Source: Chytriomyces cf. hyalinus JEL632
Lineage: Eukaryota; Chytridiomycota; Chytridiomycetes; Chytridiales; Chytriomycetaceae
Direction: 5' to 3'
Length of the DNA: 64,000 nt
Assembly (NCBI GenBank): GCA_025435555.1
Contig: JAIWWG010000063.1
Span: 152,018 to 216,017 of the forward strand
Under the pieces are notes generated by a model, which searched no databases, was not told the DNA's origin, and was given only the letters and a program-made list of their open reading frames with translations. The position numbers and the translations under genes are program-made. Of this stretch, positions 34,794 through 46,720 are shown one piece after another. Positions within the stretch are counted from its first letter, which is position 1; the number at the start of each line of letters is the position of its first letter.

Positions 34794-37700
34794 ATGCGAA
34801 AGAAATTCATTTCCTCCAAAAATAACCAGCGCCAAATGCCTCAGCAACCGTCCACGGCACATCCGCACAACCCCGGGGCGGACTCGGTCTTGAAGTCTGT
34901 TATCCAGAGGGAGCCTTCCTCCAAAGGACAATCGTCACAAAATGCGCTGGTCGCCCACCAGTCTCAGCCACTGTCCCACACAGCCGACCCCGGCTCTTCA
35001 GCGTCCGTCTCTTCTTCAGCCACAGCATCTCTGCCTACTTCAGTATCGCTCTCAATAACCATATCAGCCACGCCATCAGCCTCAGCATCATCAGCATCGC
35101 CGGCAGCAACGGCCCATTTGGACGCAAGTGTCTTTCCCGACCCATCTCCCATTGCCCCAACTTGCGCAATCAAAAACAAATTCAACCTGGCCCACATTTC
35201 GACAAACTCGCCATCTTTACTCGCAAATTCTACTTTTAAAAGCGCTCGTTCATCGAAACCACGTTCGAAAAAATCAGTCGCATTTTTTGTCCTCCTTGAC
35301 ACAGACACAACGACCTCATCAACCACTCCGGCCACAGCAACCACCCCATCAATGGCACTGCCTTCACCACAGTTTCCTACAATCATTTCTCCTTCAAGTC
35401 CAGGGTTTCCTGCATTCCACCTGCATCCCGCCCCGGCCGCCCTTCTCAGTCCCACAACATTGGGCTCACGGCTTACACTTCGCATCACACGCGCTCATTT
35501 TAAACGACTCGCTTTACTCCACGCACGAAGAACAAGGCTGCGAAGACACGGCGATGAAGTCGAATACCGGGTCTTGTTGAACCGTCAACGCGAACGAGTC
35601 CATGTTTTAAAAGTGCGGGCAAAAGTCGAGTACAAGAGCGTTGTTGCGGAATTGAATCGGAAAGTGCATGTTGCGCGTGTGATTGAGCGGTGTAAAAGGT
35701 GATTTTATTTTATTTGAAATTGCGTTTGTTTTCTGGCTCTTATCAATGGATTATTATTGTTTTGAACATGTAGACGTGCAAACCATTCCACGTTGGACGC
35801 AGTTCAGTCCAGCCTGTTTCGCGCTGTTTCTCTTCGACGGGCTTTGAGCGAAAGCTTTGTCTCATTTCTCGATGAAACTGCCGCGTCTTCTGGATCCAAC
35901 AAAAAATCGAGCAATTCAAATTTTAAGCGACCTGGAGGCATGATTGGCGCAGGCAGTTTGGATGATTTGGGTACTTGGAGTGAAGAAGACGACAACAGCG
36001 TTTCAGAGCAACTGGACTTGGAAAGCGATTACTATGGAGGAGAAGATTCTTCGTTACCGTCACCTTCAAAGTTGCGCTATGCCAGCGACAAGGACGCCAA
36101 AAGCGAGGGTGGCTCAAGCGGATTGGGGCCCAGCCTGTCGGACGTGATGAATGCACTGAAACTCAATTCCGCCGCCTATTTCGACGAACAAGACGCGCAA
36201 GGATTAAGTCCAAATAGCAGCGATTTAAACTCGAGCGAAAACGACGCTGACCAAGATTCAATGACGGCGTACGACAAGGACTTGCTCGCTGAATTTGAAT
36301 CATCGTTTGGCGCGTCGCGTGACGCAGCGGCGAAAACGAATTTACGAATCAATGACTTGTTTGACATGATTAAAGCGTTGTCGGAAGGACGGGACAGGGT
36401 GCCTCCGTTTTCATCTGTTGAAGATGAATCCGAAGACTCTTTTGATGCAGTGTTTCCGAGCCCGGTTCAGCGGTCTCTTGTGTCAAATGGAAAACTTGTT
36501 GAATTGTTTGGGCTCAATGAAGCGATTGCGGGGATATCTGGTGGCACAACTACTGCTGGGCGGCGAAAATCGAGTGTTGCCATGTCGCCGACAGCAAAAC
36601 TGCTGCGACGCAGAGATTTGCTCGATGAACCATTATCGGAAATTGTCGAGCGAAACAAGAGTTTGCCCGTGCAGATTTTGGACGAACTGGATGAAAACGA
36701 TTATATGGAATTGATTCCCTTGTTACCCCCAGTGACGCGATTTACCTTGCGAGAACTTGATATGGATGAGGTAAATTAAGTTGTTATAATGTGCAATCAC
36801 TTTTCGTTTGCAAATGAACTCTCATTTCTCCTGATCAGATTCTGCTGAATCCTCAGCTCAGACATGACTTGTATTTCGACCCGAATCTCCAATTCAAGCC
36901 AAACATGGATGGCGAACGCAATCACCAAAAAAAAGTCAAAGCTTCTCTGTACTGGTCCAATCTCGGCCAAGAAATCGACAACAAGGAAACTTACCGCATC
37001 CCACTCATTGTCTACGAAATCAAATGTATTCTCAAAGAACTGCTTCCATATTCACAAGCGACACATCAAGAGATTGAAGCGAGCATTGATGTTGTGTATA
37101 TTGCGCAGCAACTGGAGCATGGAGTGTTTGACGCTGTTTCATTGATTCGATATTTGTGCAATCTTTTGAAAACCAATTGCGCACCGGCGCGCGATGAGCG
37201 ACTTGAAGCGATGCTTGCGCAATGTGAAGCTGGGAAGCTTTGCGAGAGTTTGGCGATTTGTTTTGAAGTTTTAGAGTTGATGAAACTTGTGAGTTTTCAT
37301 CTTTTCATTTGTTTATAAATTGTAACTAAAGGTCACCTGGTTGCAGGACTACGCAAATCATCAGCTTCAGCGAATTAGACCACACGTGGTTGAGCATGCG
37401 GTGGAGTTTGAGTCGAATTGGTTCAAGGACGAAATTCGGTGGAAACGCGCCTCCACGAAACTATCTGAAATCTGGTTTAAAACTGCATACCAGCAAATGA
37501 TTTCGCCAACAATCCCAGCATTAAACGACCCATCATCGTCCTCTGAACCGCCAAAACCAACCCCGCCAATGCTATATCAGTTTGCGAAACCCACACTCAC
37601 ACACGTGTACACTCACGCAGTCCTCGACTTGATCCAAAACTCGCCCGCACTCACAGACGACCCAGACTCTGCAACTGACTTGCCCGAAGTCCTTTCTATG

Positions 37701-38414
37701 GACGTGAGCCGTCTTTCCACGTTCCGAAACGATGTCCAAGATATAATCATTCTGAGCAGCTTGTTGATGCTGTACCGGCAAATCGCGGGTCCCAAGTCGA
37801 ATGTGGGCGCGCACATGAAAACAATGAAGGAGAATTTGTGGGTGCTCTTGAATGACAGTGACACGAGTTTATCGCATATTGTTTCCGAAATGGTGCGTGG
37901 CGCTGGAACCGTGCGAGGAAATCCGATTAGTGCAGGGGAAGCAAAAGTCTTGGATGGGCTTGTTGAAAAGACGCTGGCGCCTGAGAGTAAAGTGTTTTTG
38001 ATGGTGGCAAGTCGGGTCTTAGATTTGCTGTTTGGTTGGCTTGTTAATGTGCTCGATGGTGCTGGAAATGTTGTGCACAGCGTTGCATCTGGGACGACGG
38101 CTTCATCACTGGCGGAGAGCAGCGAATCGGATTCAGGCGATTCTTCGGAAGATGAAGCGCCAGTACAAGCGAAGGGTGTTGCTGCACGTGCCAGCACAAA
38201 TTCTATGAGTACATCGTCGCTACCGGCGGGGACTGTGGCAGTTTCTCGGGCAGTTGCAATTGACCGAGTGAAGCTTGGAAAGTACGGGCTGCTTGAGCTT
38301 GAAGAAGAGATTCGGGACTTGGCTGGACGAATGGGAACGTTTGCCAAACTCAACAAGGCCGTTTATTTTGACGTGTTTACGTCATTTTATGAGGAAGGTC
38401 GAGGGCTGAAATAA
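34794..38414 (+). CDS. TCP11/SOK1-domain protein
   Basis: Exons 34794-35698, 35774-36770, 36839-37288 and 37347-38414 close in phase, 1139 aa. The first about 240 residues are Ser/Thr/Ala/Pro-rich and probably disordered. A basic helical segment (RARRTRLRRHG-like, residues about 240-300) follows, then acidic Ser-rich regions. The TCP11 domain starts near LRHDLYFDPNLQFKPN and includes YWSNLGQEIDNKETYRIPLI, VVYIAQQLEHGVFDAVSLIR, LLKTNCAPARDERLEAML, and DYANHQLQRIRPHVVEHAVE. Yeast Sok1 affects cAMP/PKA signalling, and animal TCP11 is linked to the same pathway in sperm. Such a role here is inferred. Confidence 0.9.
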
Positions 38415-38459
38415 AATATAAATAAAAAGGTTCAAGAAAAGGAAGCGAATCTGGTAACA

Positions 38460-40134
38460 ATGTCCAGTCCGGACAAATGGCTTCAACGAATGAACTGCTC
38501 GTGATGTGCCAATGGCAACGACACGCACCTGGCGCATCAAGACATTGACGGGTCCCCGGTGACTACGACAGAGTTACGAGTGTACATCGCTGAAACAGGA
38601 TACGTTTGGCCTCTCATCCTCCACTCCTTCTGCGCAGACTTGGTATCTGTTCGGGGCTACCCTTGACGCTGTTACGTACTGCTGCGTGTCCGTGTTTGCG
38701 CCAGTTGTTGTTCAGTCGTTGGCAGCCAACTACGGCACAACCGCTATAGACTACAAATGTGATGTGCGCATTGGATCCATGTGGATCGACACTTCTAGCT
38801 TTGTCTTTGCATGTATTGTCATCGCCGCTGTTATGCAGATTGTGTTGTTTGTTGCCGTCGGTGCCGTTGCAGACACTGGAGGTGATCTCGCTCTTCGTTT
38901 TATGCTGTACGCATGAATACTTGCGTTCCATGCTCCAGGTTGCCGCAAGTCGCTCTTGCTGACGTTTGGCTCTTTGGCTGCGCTGGTGGTAATGCTGTTC
39001 CCTACTGTCAGACCAGTTCTGGCTCGCAGCAGTATTCTTTATCATCATGAACATCTTTGCAAGCGGTGCTTGGGTCTTTCTATACGCATTCCTGCCAATC
39101 CTTGCGAGAAACCATGTCGACTATCTGACTGCAGCACAAAACAGAAACATCTGAAGAGAATCTTCACATTTCAAATTATTGGATAAAGTCACGAATGGGA
39201 TATCCACACATTCGCACATTGGATGTACTCCGCCACCATCTTGACTTTGACTGTTATAGTCGTTATTTTTACGCTCTATACCCCCGCTGGAGGACTGCCG
39301 GCGTCTTATTCGGTGCATGTGGGCATTTTGTTTGCGGGAGTGATTTTGATGGTGGGAGTTGGTTATGCGTTGCGGTTTATGAGGGAACGGCCTGGACCGC
39401 CGTTTCCACCGGGATCTTCGGCTTTCACCTCTTCGCTCAAAAGAGGTGGGTCATTTAAAATTTTCATGGATTGGGCGTGGACTTATTCGACAATATCTCT
39501 GCAATTTCGGAAATGCAGTTGGGCCGCGCTTTCGAATGGCCGTCAATTGAAACATCTCTTTCTATTTCTCGCGGGCTGGTTCATGGTTTCTGACGCGTTC
39601 AACACGTTGGTCCAAGGAAGTCTTGATAATTTCAATCGAGGCCCCATTGTTGGCGATTCCTGGCGCGTATCTATGGATTCAGTTCCAAATCCGCGCGCGA
39701 TGCACCGCGAAATTTATACTACTCTGTCAAACCTGTATTTATGTTTTTTGATTTCGATTGGAATCAGTCAACAAGTCCGGTTTGGATGGAAACATACAGC
39801 CGAGGTGTACGTACACGCCGGAATGCATGGATTCATGCTCGGCGCGATTCAATCGACATGCAGGTCTCTCTCTGTGTCGCTGCTTCCGCCTGGCCATGAA
39901 GGATCGTTCTATTCATTGTACTTGTTGACGGATAAAGGGTCAAGTTGGATTGGGCCGCTGATTGTCGCAGCGATTAATGGAAGTGGTGTAGATAAACGGT
40001 ATTCAGTCTTGTTTCTTGGAGCGCAGTTTTGCATGGGGGTCTTCTTTTTCAGTCTTGTGGATCCCACTGCTGGGTGCCGCGAGGCGACGAAAATTTGCCA
40101 GAGACCAGATACGCAAGTCAAACGAACACTTTGA
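38460..40134 (+). pseudogene. Decayed second Atg22-like transporter
   Basis: Homologous to the copy at 6468-8429 in order: DIDGSPVTTTELR, WYLFGATLDAVTY, IAAVMQIVLFVAVGAVAD, FWLAAVFFIIMNIFASGAWV, LYAFLPILARN, RFMRERPGPPFP, LFLFLAGWFMVSDAFNTL, GFMLGAIQSTCRSL, FYSLYLLTDKGSSWIGPLIV. Disruptions: an in-frame TGA at 38502-38504 between the ATG and the first conserved block, a frame change near 39010, a TGA at about 39152, another frame change near 39218, and loss of the membrane-helix frame at about 39610-39780 (matching peptide AKFILLCQTCIYV is only found in another frame). Two introns still look normal. Either a pseudogene or several assembly indels; I favour pseudogene. Confidence 0.75.
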
Positions 40135-40204
40135 AGTGTCGGCATAATTCATATTTGTAGATTATGCACCGCATGCGTTGGGCAGCCTATATTGTTTTTA
40201 GCAT

Positions 40205-40237
40205 TTACGGATCTTTTTTTTTTTTTTTTTTTTTTTT
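40205..40237. repeat. Poly-T tract
   Basis: Long T run between the Atg22-like pseudogene and the CCCH/methyltransferase-like gene. Confidence 0.8.
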
Positions 40238-40282
40238 GAAGAATAAAATATTTGTTTTGAACACCTCAATGAAATAAGTGCA

Positions 40283-41804
40283 CACGCAAAACGACTTGCT
40301 GTGAGTCGAGATGCTTCGACCGAATCTTCAACGCTCGAAGAACGCATTTACGTCGGACAAATTGTGCGCCGCCATGGCCGATACACGAACATGACCCTTC
40401 TCGACATCCGCATCCAAAGCTCCACAAACACAACCACACAACTGCGAGACACACACGCGTGTTCCTGCTGTGCCAGAATCACAGTATCCGTGACAGACAA
40501 GAACCTGATGCCGTCGTGCGGGAAGCACGTGGTGAAGCTCGGCGACGTGATCCACTTGCGTGGCACAGTCTCTGTGAATACCGACTGGTATGACTTCTCG
40601 CAGGTACCTGATGATGGAGACGGTGTCAAATAGAGAGAAGCGCGTTTGGTGGCAAAGTCGGAATGTGTCCTTGTCGACAGCTTCAAAGGGAAAAAGTTTA
40701 TTGCGGAGCCATCCACGCGCAAGACGGACGATACTTTTATTGAGACAGAAGCAGAAACTGTTTGTAAAGTGTGGATCAATTCTGGCGGAAAATGCGCGCT
40801 GGGAGACAAGTGCCGGTTCTCTCATCCTGCTCTGGAACAAGTGAAGAAGCTGAGGCAGACGTGAGTTGCGGATGTATGTGCTCTCTCCTCAAGCGCAAGC
40901 TATAGAAATACTGATGTTGCTGTTTCCAGCGTGTTTCAAAGTGTTTGCGAAAGGCAACGGATGATTGGGATGATTCTACGGAAATGTCCGCACTCTGCAC
41001 GCGCTTCCGTCTTTTCAGACTGGCTTCTGAAAAACTTTGGCGGTGTCGAAGCTTTAAACAAAGGATCGGGGGTCTATGACATTGCGGGTGGCGGTGGACG
41101 CTTGAGTTTGGCTCTGGTTGACAGGAACATTGCGAAATGGACAGTGATTGACTCGCGAGAGTTTAGCTTGGGATTTGTTCTACGGCGGTGGATCAAGCGG
41201 CGACAGAGGAAAAGCAAGAAATTGGACTCGGGGAAGGGCCAAGATGCTGGAAATTCCGATGGAGAACAAAATGGCGAATCTGATCAAGATTTAGATGACG
41301 ATGAAGGGCAACATGAACATGCCACTCAAATTCCAACAACAGGAACCAATGTTCCTTCAACGGGGACATTGGCAAAAGCCACTGTGTCCAATGATATCCC
41401 ATTCACATATATCCAGCAACTCTTTTCGATCGATACAGTAACGCAAGAAATGCGAAACGCGTCCTTGTTTGTGGGAATGCATCCTGACCAAGCCACCGGT
41501 GCGATTGTTCAAACAGCAATTCAGTGCAATGTCCCGTTTGCTGTTGTTCCATGCTGAGTTTCCTGATCGGAGACTGCGGAATGGAGAGCAGGTGTGCATG
41601 GTGCAGTGGATTAAGGAAAAGAAGCCAGACGGCGTTATTAAGACGGACTTTCTGGATTTGCAGGGCAAGAACTTGGTTGTGTATTGGACGAATAAAGCAG
41701 AGAGCAAATGGGTATTGGTGGCTCTGTTGCTTGGGCGTGTTCCACGAATCATTTTACACATTTCGAATTTAAAAATAAGCAACAACTCCACACACACAAA
41801 ATGA
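40283..41804 (+). CDS. OB-like / CCCH zinc finger / methyltransferase-like protein, frame broken
   Basis: The open frame from about 40283 encodes LEERIYVGQIVRRHGRYTNM and a beta-rich, OB-like domain. It continues past 40631 with KCALGDKCRFSHPALEQVK, a C-X9-C-X5-C-X3-H finger, and then a Rossmann-like domain with SGVYDIAGGGGRLSLALVD (SAM motif I) and SLFVGMHPDQATGAIVQTAI plus PFAVVPC. It resembles uncharacterised SAM-dependent methyltransferase-like proteins in protists and fungi; the substrate is unknown. Oddities: no in-frame ATG before the conserved start, a 30 nt candidate intron (40602-40631) ending in a stop, and a one-base break at about 41555 after VVPC, beyond which the frame DRRLRNGEQVCMVQW continues. 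Its final TGA overlaps the VPS27 ATG. Active status is uncertain. Confidence 0.6.
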
Positions 41805-44345
41805 GTTTTCTGTTCGGTGGCAGCGTGATCGATGAGCTCGTTGGTAAGCGCCTTTGAATGAGACTCTGTTTAAGATAAAGAGGACCTCCTGCTGACTCCA
41901 ATGAACACCCATCCCCGTTCCCCCCACAAAAACTCAACAGACAAAGCCACAAGCGAAAACCTCCCCGCTGGGTCCGAGGAAATGTTCCTGAATCTGGACA
42001 TTGCCGACCGAATCAAATCGAAGCAGACGCCAGCAAACCAGGCAGCGCGTGCAATCAAGCGACGACTTCTTTTCAAGAACCCAAACGTGCAATTACTTGC
42101 CATGAAGGTGTCTTCCTCTTCGCTTCCAACCTTGATTCTGCCACATATACTGATACCCGTGTATATAGCTGGCAGACACTTGCGCCAAAAACAGTGGCGC
42201 GCATTTCCTTGTTGAAGTTGCGGGCAAGGACTTTATGGATACCCTTGTGTCACTCGGTGGATCGCTTCAATTGACGGACTTGGCTGTGCGTAAAGCTGCT
42301 CTCGCGCTGATTCAGAGCTGGGGTCTGTCGTTTAAGGGGAAGCCGGAGCTGGCGTATGCTTGTGAGGTTTATGAAACTTTGAAGCGGGAAGGTGTGCAAT
42401 CATCACTTTATGTATTCATGCCACCTCATTAAGATTCAACTGTCTCACGTTTAATTTGCGATTCGAAGGTGTTCCTTTTCCGCCGGTGGAGAGGGCAGAA
42501 GTTTCATCCATAATGATTGACACGGCGACGGTATGCATGCGCTTTCTTGACTGCTGAAACTTCGCGTTTATTCATTCTTACCCGACCTCATATCACACCA
42601 GGCCCCCGAATGGTCCGACAGCGACGTGTGCATGCGGTGCCGCACCCAATTCACAACCTTCAACCGCAAACACCACTGCCGAAACTGCGGACAAACATTC
42701 TGCCAACCTTGCTCCTCCAAAACAGCGCCTCTCCCACATTTGGGCATCACCGAAGCTGTGCGTGTGTGTGACGGATGTAGTATGAAACTCGCTGCAAAAG
42801 CAGCTGGTGCCGTGTCGGGGGCAACGATTCCTCGAAGCGATTCTGCTCGTTTCAAAGATCCCGCTGCTCAGAAGGAGCAAGATGATATTGAAAAGGCCAT
42901 TGCGGCTTCTTTGGCATCGGCTGGAGGAGCTGCGCCCTCGAATCGCTCCAGCATGCCGCCACCCAGGAAACAGCAGCCACCAAAACCCGCGTATGTCGAT
43001 GAAGAAGAGGACGAAGATTTGAAGGCTGCGATCGAAGCATCCTTGAGGGAGATGAAACTTGCGGATGAAAGCAAAGGATCCGTTTCATATGGAAACGCGG
43101 GCGGAGATTCACATGGTTTTGGATCATTTGGAGGCAACGGATATACTTCTTCATCAGGAGCACCGTCTGCGGCTCTGGTTGCGCCAGTCGCCAACACGAA
43201 TGAGTTGGATCAAAGTCAGATTGATTTTTTGAAGCAATTTTCGGATGTTGTGGAGCGATTGGATGCCGATGTTCAGCAAAGAGGAATCGGGGTCATGTCG
43301 CACTCCAAAATATCGGTAAGTCAACTTTTATGGTTGCGAATCTTTGTGATGTTTTACTGAACGACAAGTTCAATAGGATCTCTACAAACAAATCTTTGCT
43401 CTGCAACCAAAACTTCAATGGACTCTCGAAGATTCAGTGTCAAAGTACCGCACATGCATGGAAATGAACGAAAAAGTGGCAGATTCTCTGCAAATGTATG
43501 ACAGGCTGATGCAGGAGCGCTTGAATTCGGGACCCGCTGGGTACGGGGCCCCACAACAGTACTGGGGCTCAGCGCCGGTTCAACCACAAGCAGGGTATTA
43601 TGGAGCTCTGCCGGCTGGACAAATGCCGTATGCATCTCCTCAGCAGATGCAGGGTCAATACGCGCCACAACAGGCATACGCACCTCAACCACAGCAAGTT
43701 CCCGGTCAAGCGTGGGGTCCTTCTGGGGCGTACGATAATTCTGGCTACAATCCGCAAGCTGCGCCTGTGAATCATGCGATGCCCCCACAAAGCTACGCAC
43801 CGCAACCGCAAGAGCACTATGCTCCACCGCAGCACCAACAACAACAACAGCAGCAAATTAACCAAGGTTATCCAGCAGATCCAAACTATCTACAATCAGC
43901 TCCTCCCCCACAACAAGGATATAACAACACGCCACCAACAGATGGCGCTTACGCCCCTGCTCAGCAGTACAATCAGGATCCAAATACTCTTCCACAACAG
44001 CATCAGCAACCTGCTGTCAACCAAGCTGCTCCTTTAGATCCTGGGTTGAACTCGGAACTGCTAGGTTTACAATTTGCTCCCCATGCACCAACTGACCAGC
44101 CACAAGCCCCCCAACAAACGCAAGCCCCACAGCAACACCTCCAACAACACACCACGCCGCCTCAGCATTATTATCCACAGGGTCCGGGATCTGAACAGCA
44201 ATACACCTATGGCAGTGCCCCTCCAGGCCCACAGCAGTATCAACCACAGCAACAGGTCCCTTTCGGAGGGTATCATCAGCAAGCAGTGCAGCCTCCACAT
44301 CAGAATCCTCCTCCGGCTCAAGAAGCTCCCCTAATCGAATTTTGA
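41801..44345 (+). CDS. VPS27: ESCRT-0 subunit Vps27/Hrs
   Basis: Sorts ubiquitinated cargo into multivesicular bodies. Exons 41801-41843, 41941-42107, 42169-42391, 42469-42530, 42602-43315 and 43377-44345 close in phase, 725 aa. An N-terminal VHS domain (DKATSENLPAGSEEMFLNLD, DIADRIKSKQTPANQAARA, LADTCAKNSGAHFLVEVAGK) is followed by a FYVE zinc finger with WSDSDVCMRC, RKHHCRNCG and VRVCDGC, the PI3P-binding signature. Two UIM-like helices follow (QDDIEKAIAASLASA and EDLKAAIEASLREMKLA), binding ubiquitin. A GAT-like coiled region, SQIDFLKQFSDVVERLDADV, precedes a Pro/Gln/Tyr-rich tail ending EAPLIEF, which resembles a clathrin box. Confidence 0.96.
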
Positions 44346-44589
44346 TTGAGCGGCTCGCGCTTTTTCCAGATCTGCTGAATTGCCTTTTCTGTTGGGATGA
44401 AATAAAAAGAGGGGTTTTTTTGGCCTTGTACAGACACACTGGTCCTTGAAGTAATGAATTTACAACACAACAGGTTTATTAAAACGTGTTACAATCTCTG
44501 AAAACAACCGACGACATCAGAGTAAAGAGAAAAGGGGAGTCGCAATTGCAAAAGCAAATGAGAGTCTTTGTGTGCAGATTCGGTGATAT

Positions 44590-44908
44590 TCAGCGGTTGA
44601 AGCGGTTCGCAAAGTCGGCAACGACCTGCAAGAAAACAAGAGAGAATCCAGCGTCAGAACTACAAGCAGTCACGAGGTATAACAACACAACAACATCACT
44701 TGCTCACCTTGATCTTTACTTCTTGTTCACGACGTCCATCAAACATGTCATACAACGCGTCACTTGTACCCCAGTTGTGCTTGCCGGCTCCATTCTTTTT
44801 GTACGTGGGCTTCATGGGTGATTCGGCGCCGTTTCTTGCGAACCGTTCTTTGGGAGACATAGCTGGGATGTGTGAAGAGTTGTATGGCTGGCGAATTGTG
44901 CGCGTCAT
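44590..44908 (-). CDS. Stf2/Tma10-like small protein
   Basis: Exons 44908-44708 and 44625-44590 close in phase, 78 aa. The order MTRTIRQPYNSS, SPKERFARNGAESPMKPTYK, KNGAGKHNWGTSDALYD matches the fungal family that includes yeast Stf2 and Tma10, with the conserved GAGK.NWG motif. Yeast Stf2 was described as stabilising the ATP synthase-inhibitor complex and also protects against drying. The protein is small, charged and probably largely disordered. The second exon adds only VVADFANRFNR. Identity as Stf2 rather than another GAGKxNWG-motif protein is moderately sure. Confidence 0.7.
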
Positions 44909-45468
44909 GGCGGTTTTTTTTTACTTGCTTAGTTGGCTGGTCCTTGGGTTTTTTTTATACAGGGAGCGAGAGGGGGTTGAAAGAAGCTGCTGAAGGTGGG
45001 CAGGGGGTACTCTTGTTGGCTTATTTATACACGTATCGGTTGCGTGCTGGTCAGGGAAGATTCAGGGGTAATTTACAGGCAGGGGTTGCTTCTGATTCGT
45101 TCAGAAATGATTCCGGAGTTGGAGTTTCGGGTGGCACAGTCGGGATGTTGCTTGGTTCAAATGGGAGGAAGGCAGATATCGGGAGCGAGACAGAGAGGTA
45201 GATAGACTTAGTGGGATAAAGTATCCTAGCGTGATCAGAAAGTGTCTTGGAAGATGTGATTTGAGGGGGCTGAATGTGCGATCGAGTGCAGGTTTTTATA
45301 CTTGCAGAAATTGCTGCGGTCACGCGTTTGTTTTGGAGCCACCCTCATTTTCATTTGGGGAGTTGGTGGGCGACAATTCTTCTCGCGCGATTGATTGCGT
45401 CACATTATGACGAGATTAGCATCGCAGCAGTTGAGTGTGGAAGGAGATTTATTGGACACTCCTTCGAT
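44909..45468. other. Intergenic, no gene seen
   Basis: Contains the promoter of the Stf2-like gene and, at its right end, the 3' end of the dCMP deaminase gene. Open frames on the plus strand are short and lack recognisable domains. G-rich runs occur at about 44965-45010. Confidence 0.5.
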
Positions 45469-46686
45469 CTACACACAAGTTGCCATCTGGACAACCTGGC
45501 GCATCACGATCCCGGCTTCTCCAAAGAGCCGGATCGTGATGCTGTCCATCCCGTATGACTGGGAATATACAACCTCGTTGATTCCGAGTTGGATAATCTT
45601 TCTCGCGCACTGCACGCACTGATCATGAGAATTCGTTTTAAGTTATCCCGTCTTTGAATATGAACAAACAAAACTCAACTGGACAAGTGTTGCAGTACAG
45701 AATCGTTTTGCTGCCAGTAGAAATTCGTTCCCGCCCAGCCTCAAGAAGCGCATTCTCCTCCGCATGCAGACAAATACACATTTCAAGCCCGTCTCCCATT
45801 CTTGCAATCCCTTCATTACACCGCTTACATCCACCCTCATTGCAATTCCTTAGCCCGGCTGGAGTTCCATTGTATCCCGTTGCAACGACTCGTCTATCTT
45901 TCGTGACGACGCAACCAACGCGCCGTTTCATACAGTTGCTTCGACTTGCGGCGAGATCGCAGAGTTTTAAAAAGTATAAATCCCAGTTGGGTCTTGTCCT
46001 GTTCGGGTCAGTCAGGTTTGATTTCTCTAACACGGTCAAGAGTTCATCTCTGCTTTTAAATGGGTTGTTGATTGTGAAATGTGCTTGGTGCATGAGCTTG
46101 AATAGGGACAAGTTGGTGGACAGCGGCTGGGTGTGATTTCGCTGGGTTAGATTTTGCGTGTTTCTTTCGATGAGGGCATACCAGGTCGTTTAAATGATCG
46201 TCTTGAGCGACAAAGGCTTGGAGCATTGCGGAAGGGTCGGCGCTGGGTCGCGACTGGGAGCGACTGAAGCGGACAAGCGTCGGCGCATGGATCGAAACTA
46301 AAAGAACGAACGGCCGCTTGCTCCACTCGGACCAATTAAACGATGGATGTGCTGAGATGGAAGACAACGACATGAGCTGACGGAATAAAGACATGTCCAG
46401 AATAACTCTCACCCGCCAAACCGCCCAAATCCTGCACGACAAAATGTGTCTCCCAGTTTGCTGTTACGTAGGAGAGAGCAGCTGTAGCATCTTTAAACAC
46501 GAGAGTATCGCTGCTGTCTCCCTCGCTGTCAACTTGGATCAGACCAAACTCGTTGCTCAGTCCAGACACATCGGCAGTCTCAGCACGTCCGACAATGCCG
46601 ATTCGCGTGAAGCTGCATCGGCGTACGAGATAGTCGGCAACCTGTCTCTTTCCTGCGCATTGCGGCCCAACCAGACAAATCAGCAT
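45469..46686 (-). CDS. DCD1: Deoxycytidylate (dCMP) deaminase
   Basis: Converts dCMP to dUMP for thymidylate synthesis. The N-terminus, MLICLVGPQCAGKRQVADYL, is the P-loop-like domain fused to fungal Dcd1, and RPFVLLVSIHAPTLVRFSRS continues it. The deaminase domain has RPNWDLYFLKLCDLAASRSN, CMKRRVGCVVTKDRRVVATG, NEGGCKRCNEG, the catalytic CLHAEENAL (HAE zinc ligand and proton shuttle) and CNTCP joined by splicing to CVQCARKI, giving the PCxxC zinc ligands. The C-terminus reads RQVVQMATCV. The last intron (about 45619-45675) joins TCP to CVQC. Other junctions (near 46430 and 46180) were not fixed to the base. Starts of this gene and EB1 are 34 bp apart. Confidence 0.93.
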
Positions 46687-46720
46687 TCGTCAAATAAAAC
46701 CCACAAATTACCTCAAAAAA

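Noticed and set aside
34964-35488. 174-codon minus-strand frame opposite the TCP11 gene
   Set aside because: It is the shadow of the Ser/Thr/Ala-rich N-terminus of the TCP11 gene, whose exons close in phase.
37613-38356. 247-codon minus-strand frame
   Set aside because: Antisense shadow of the last TCP11 exon; Ser-rich by complementarity and lacking domain signals.
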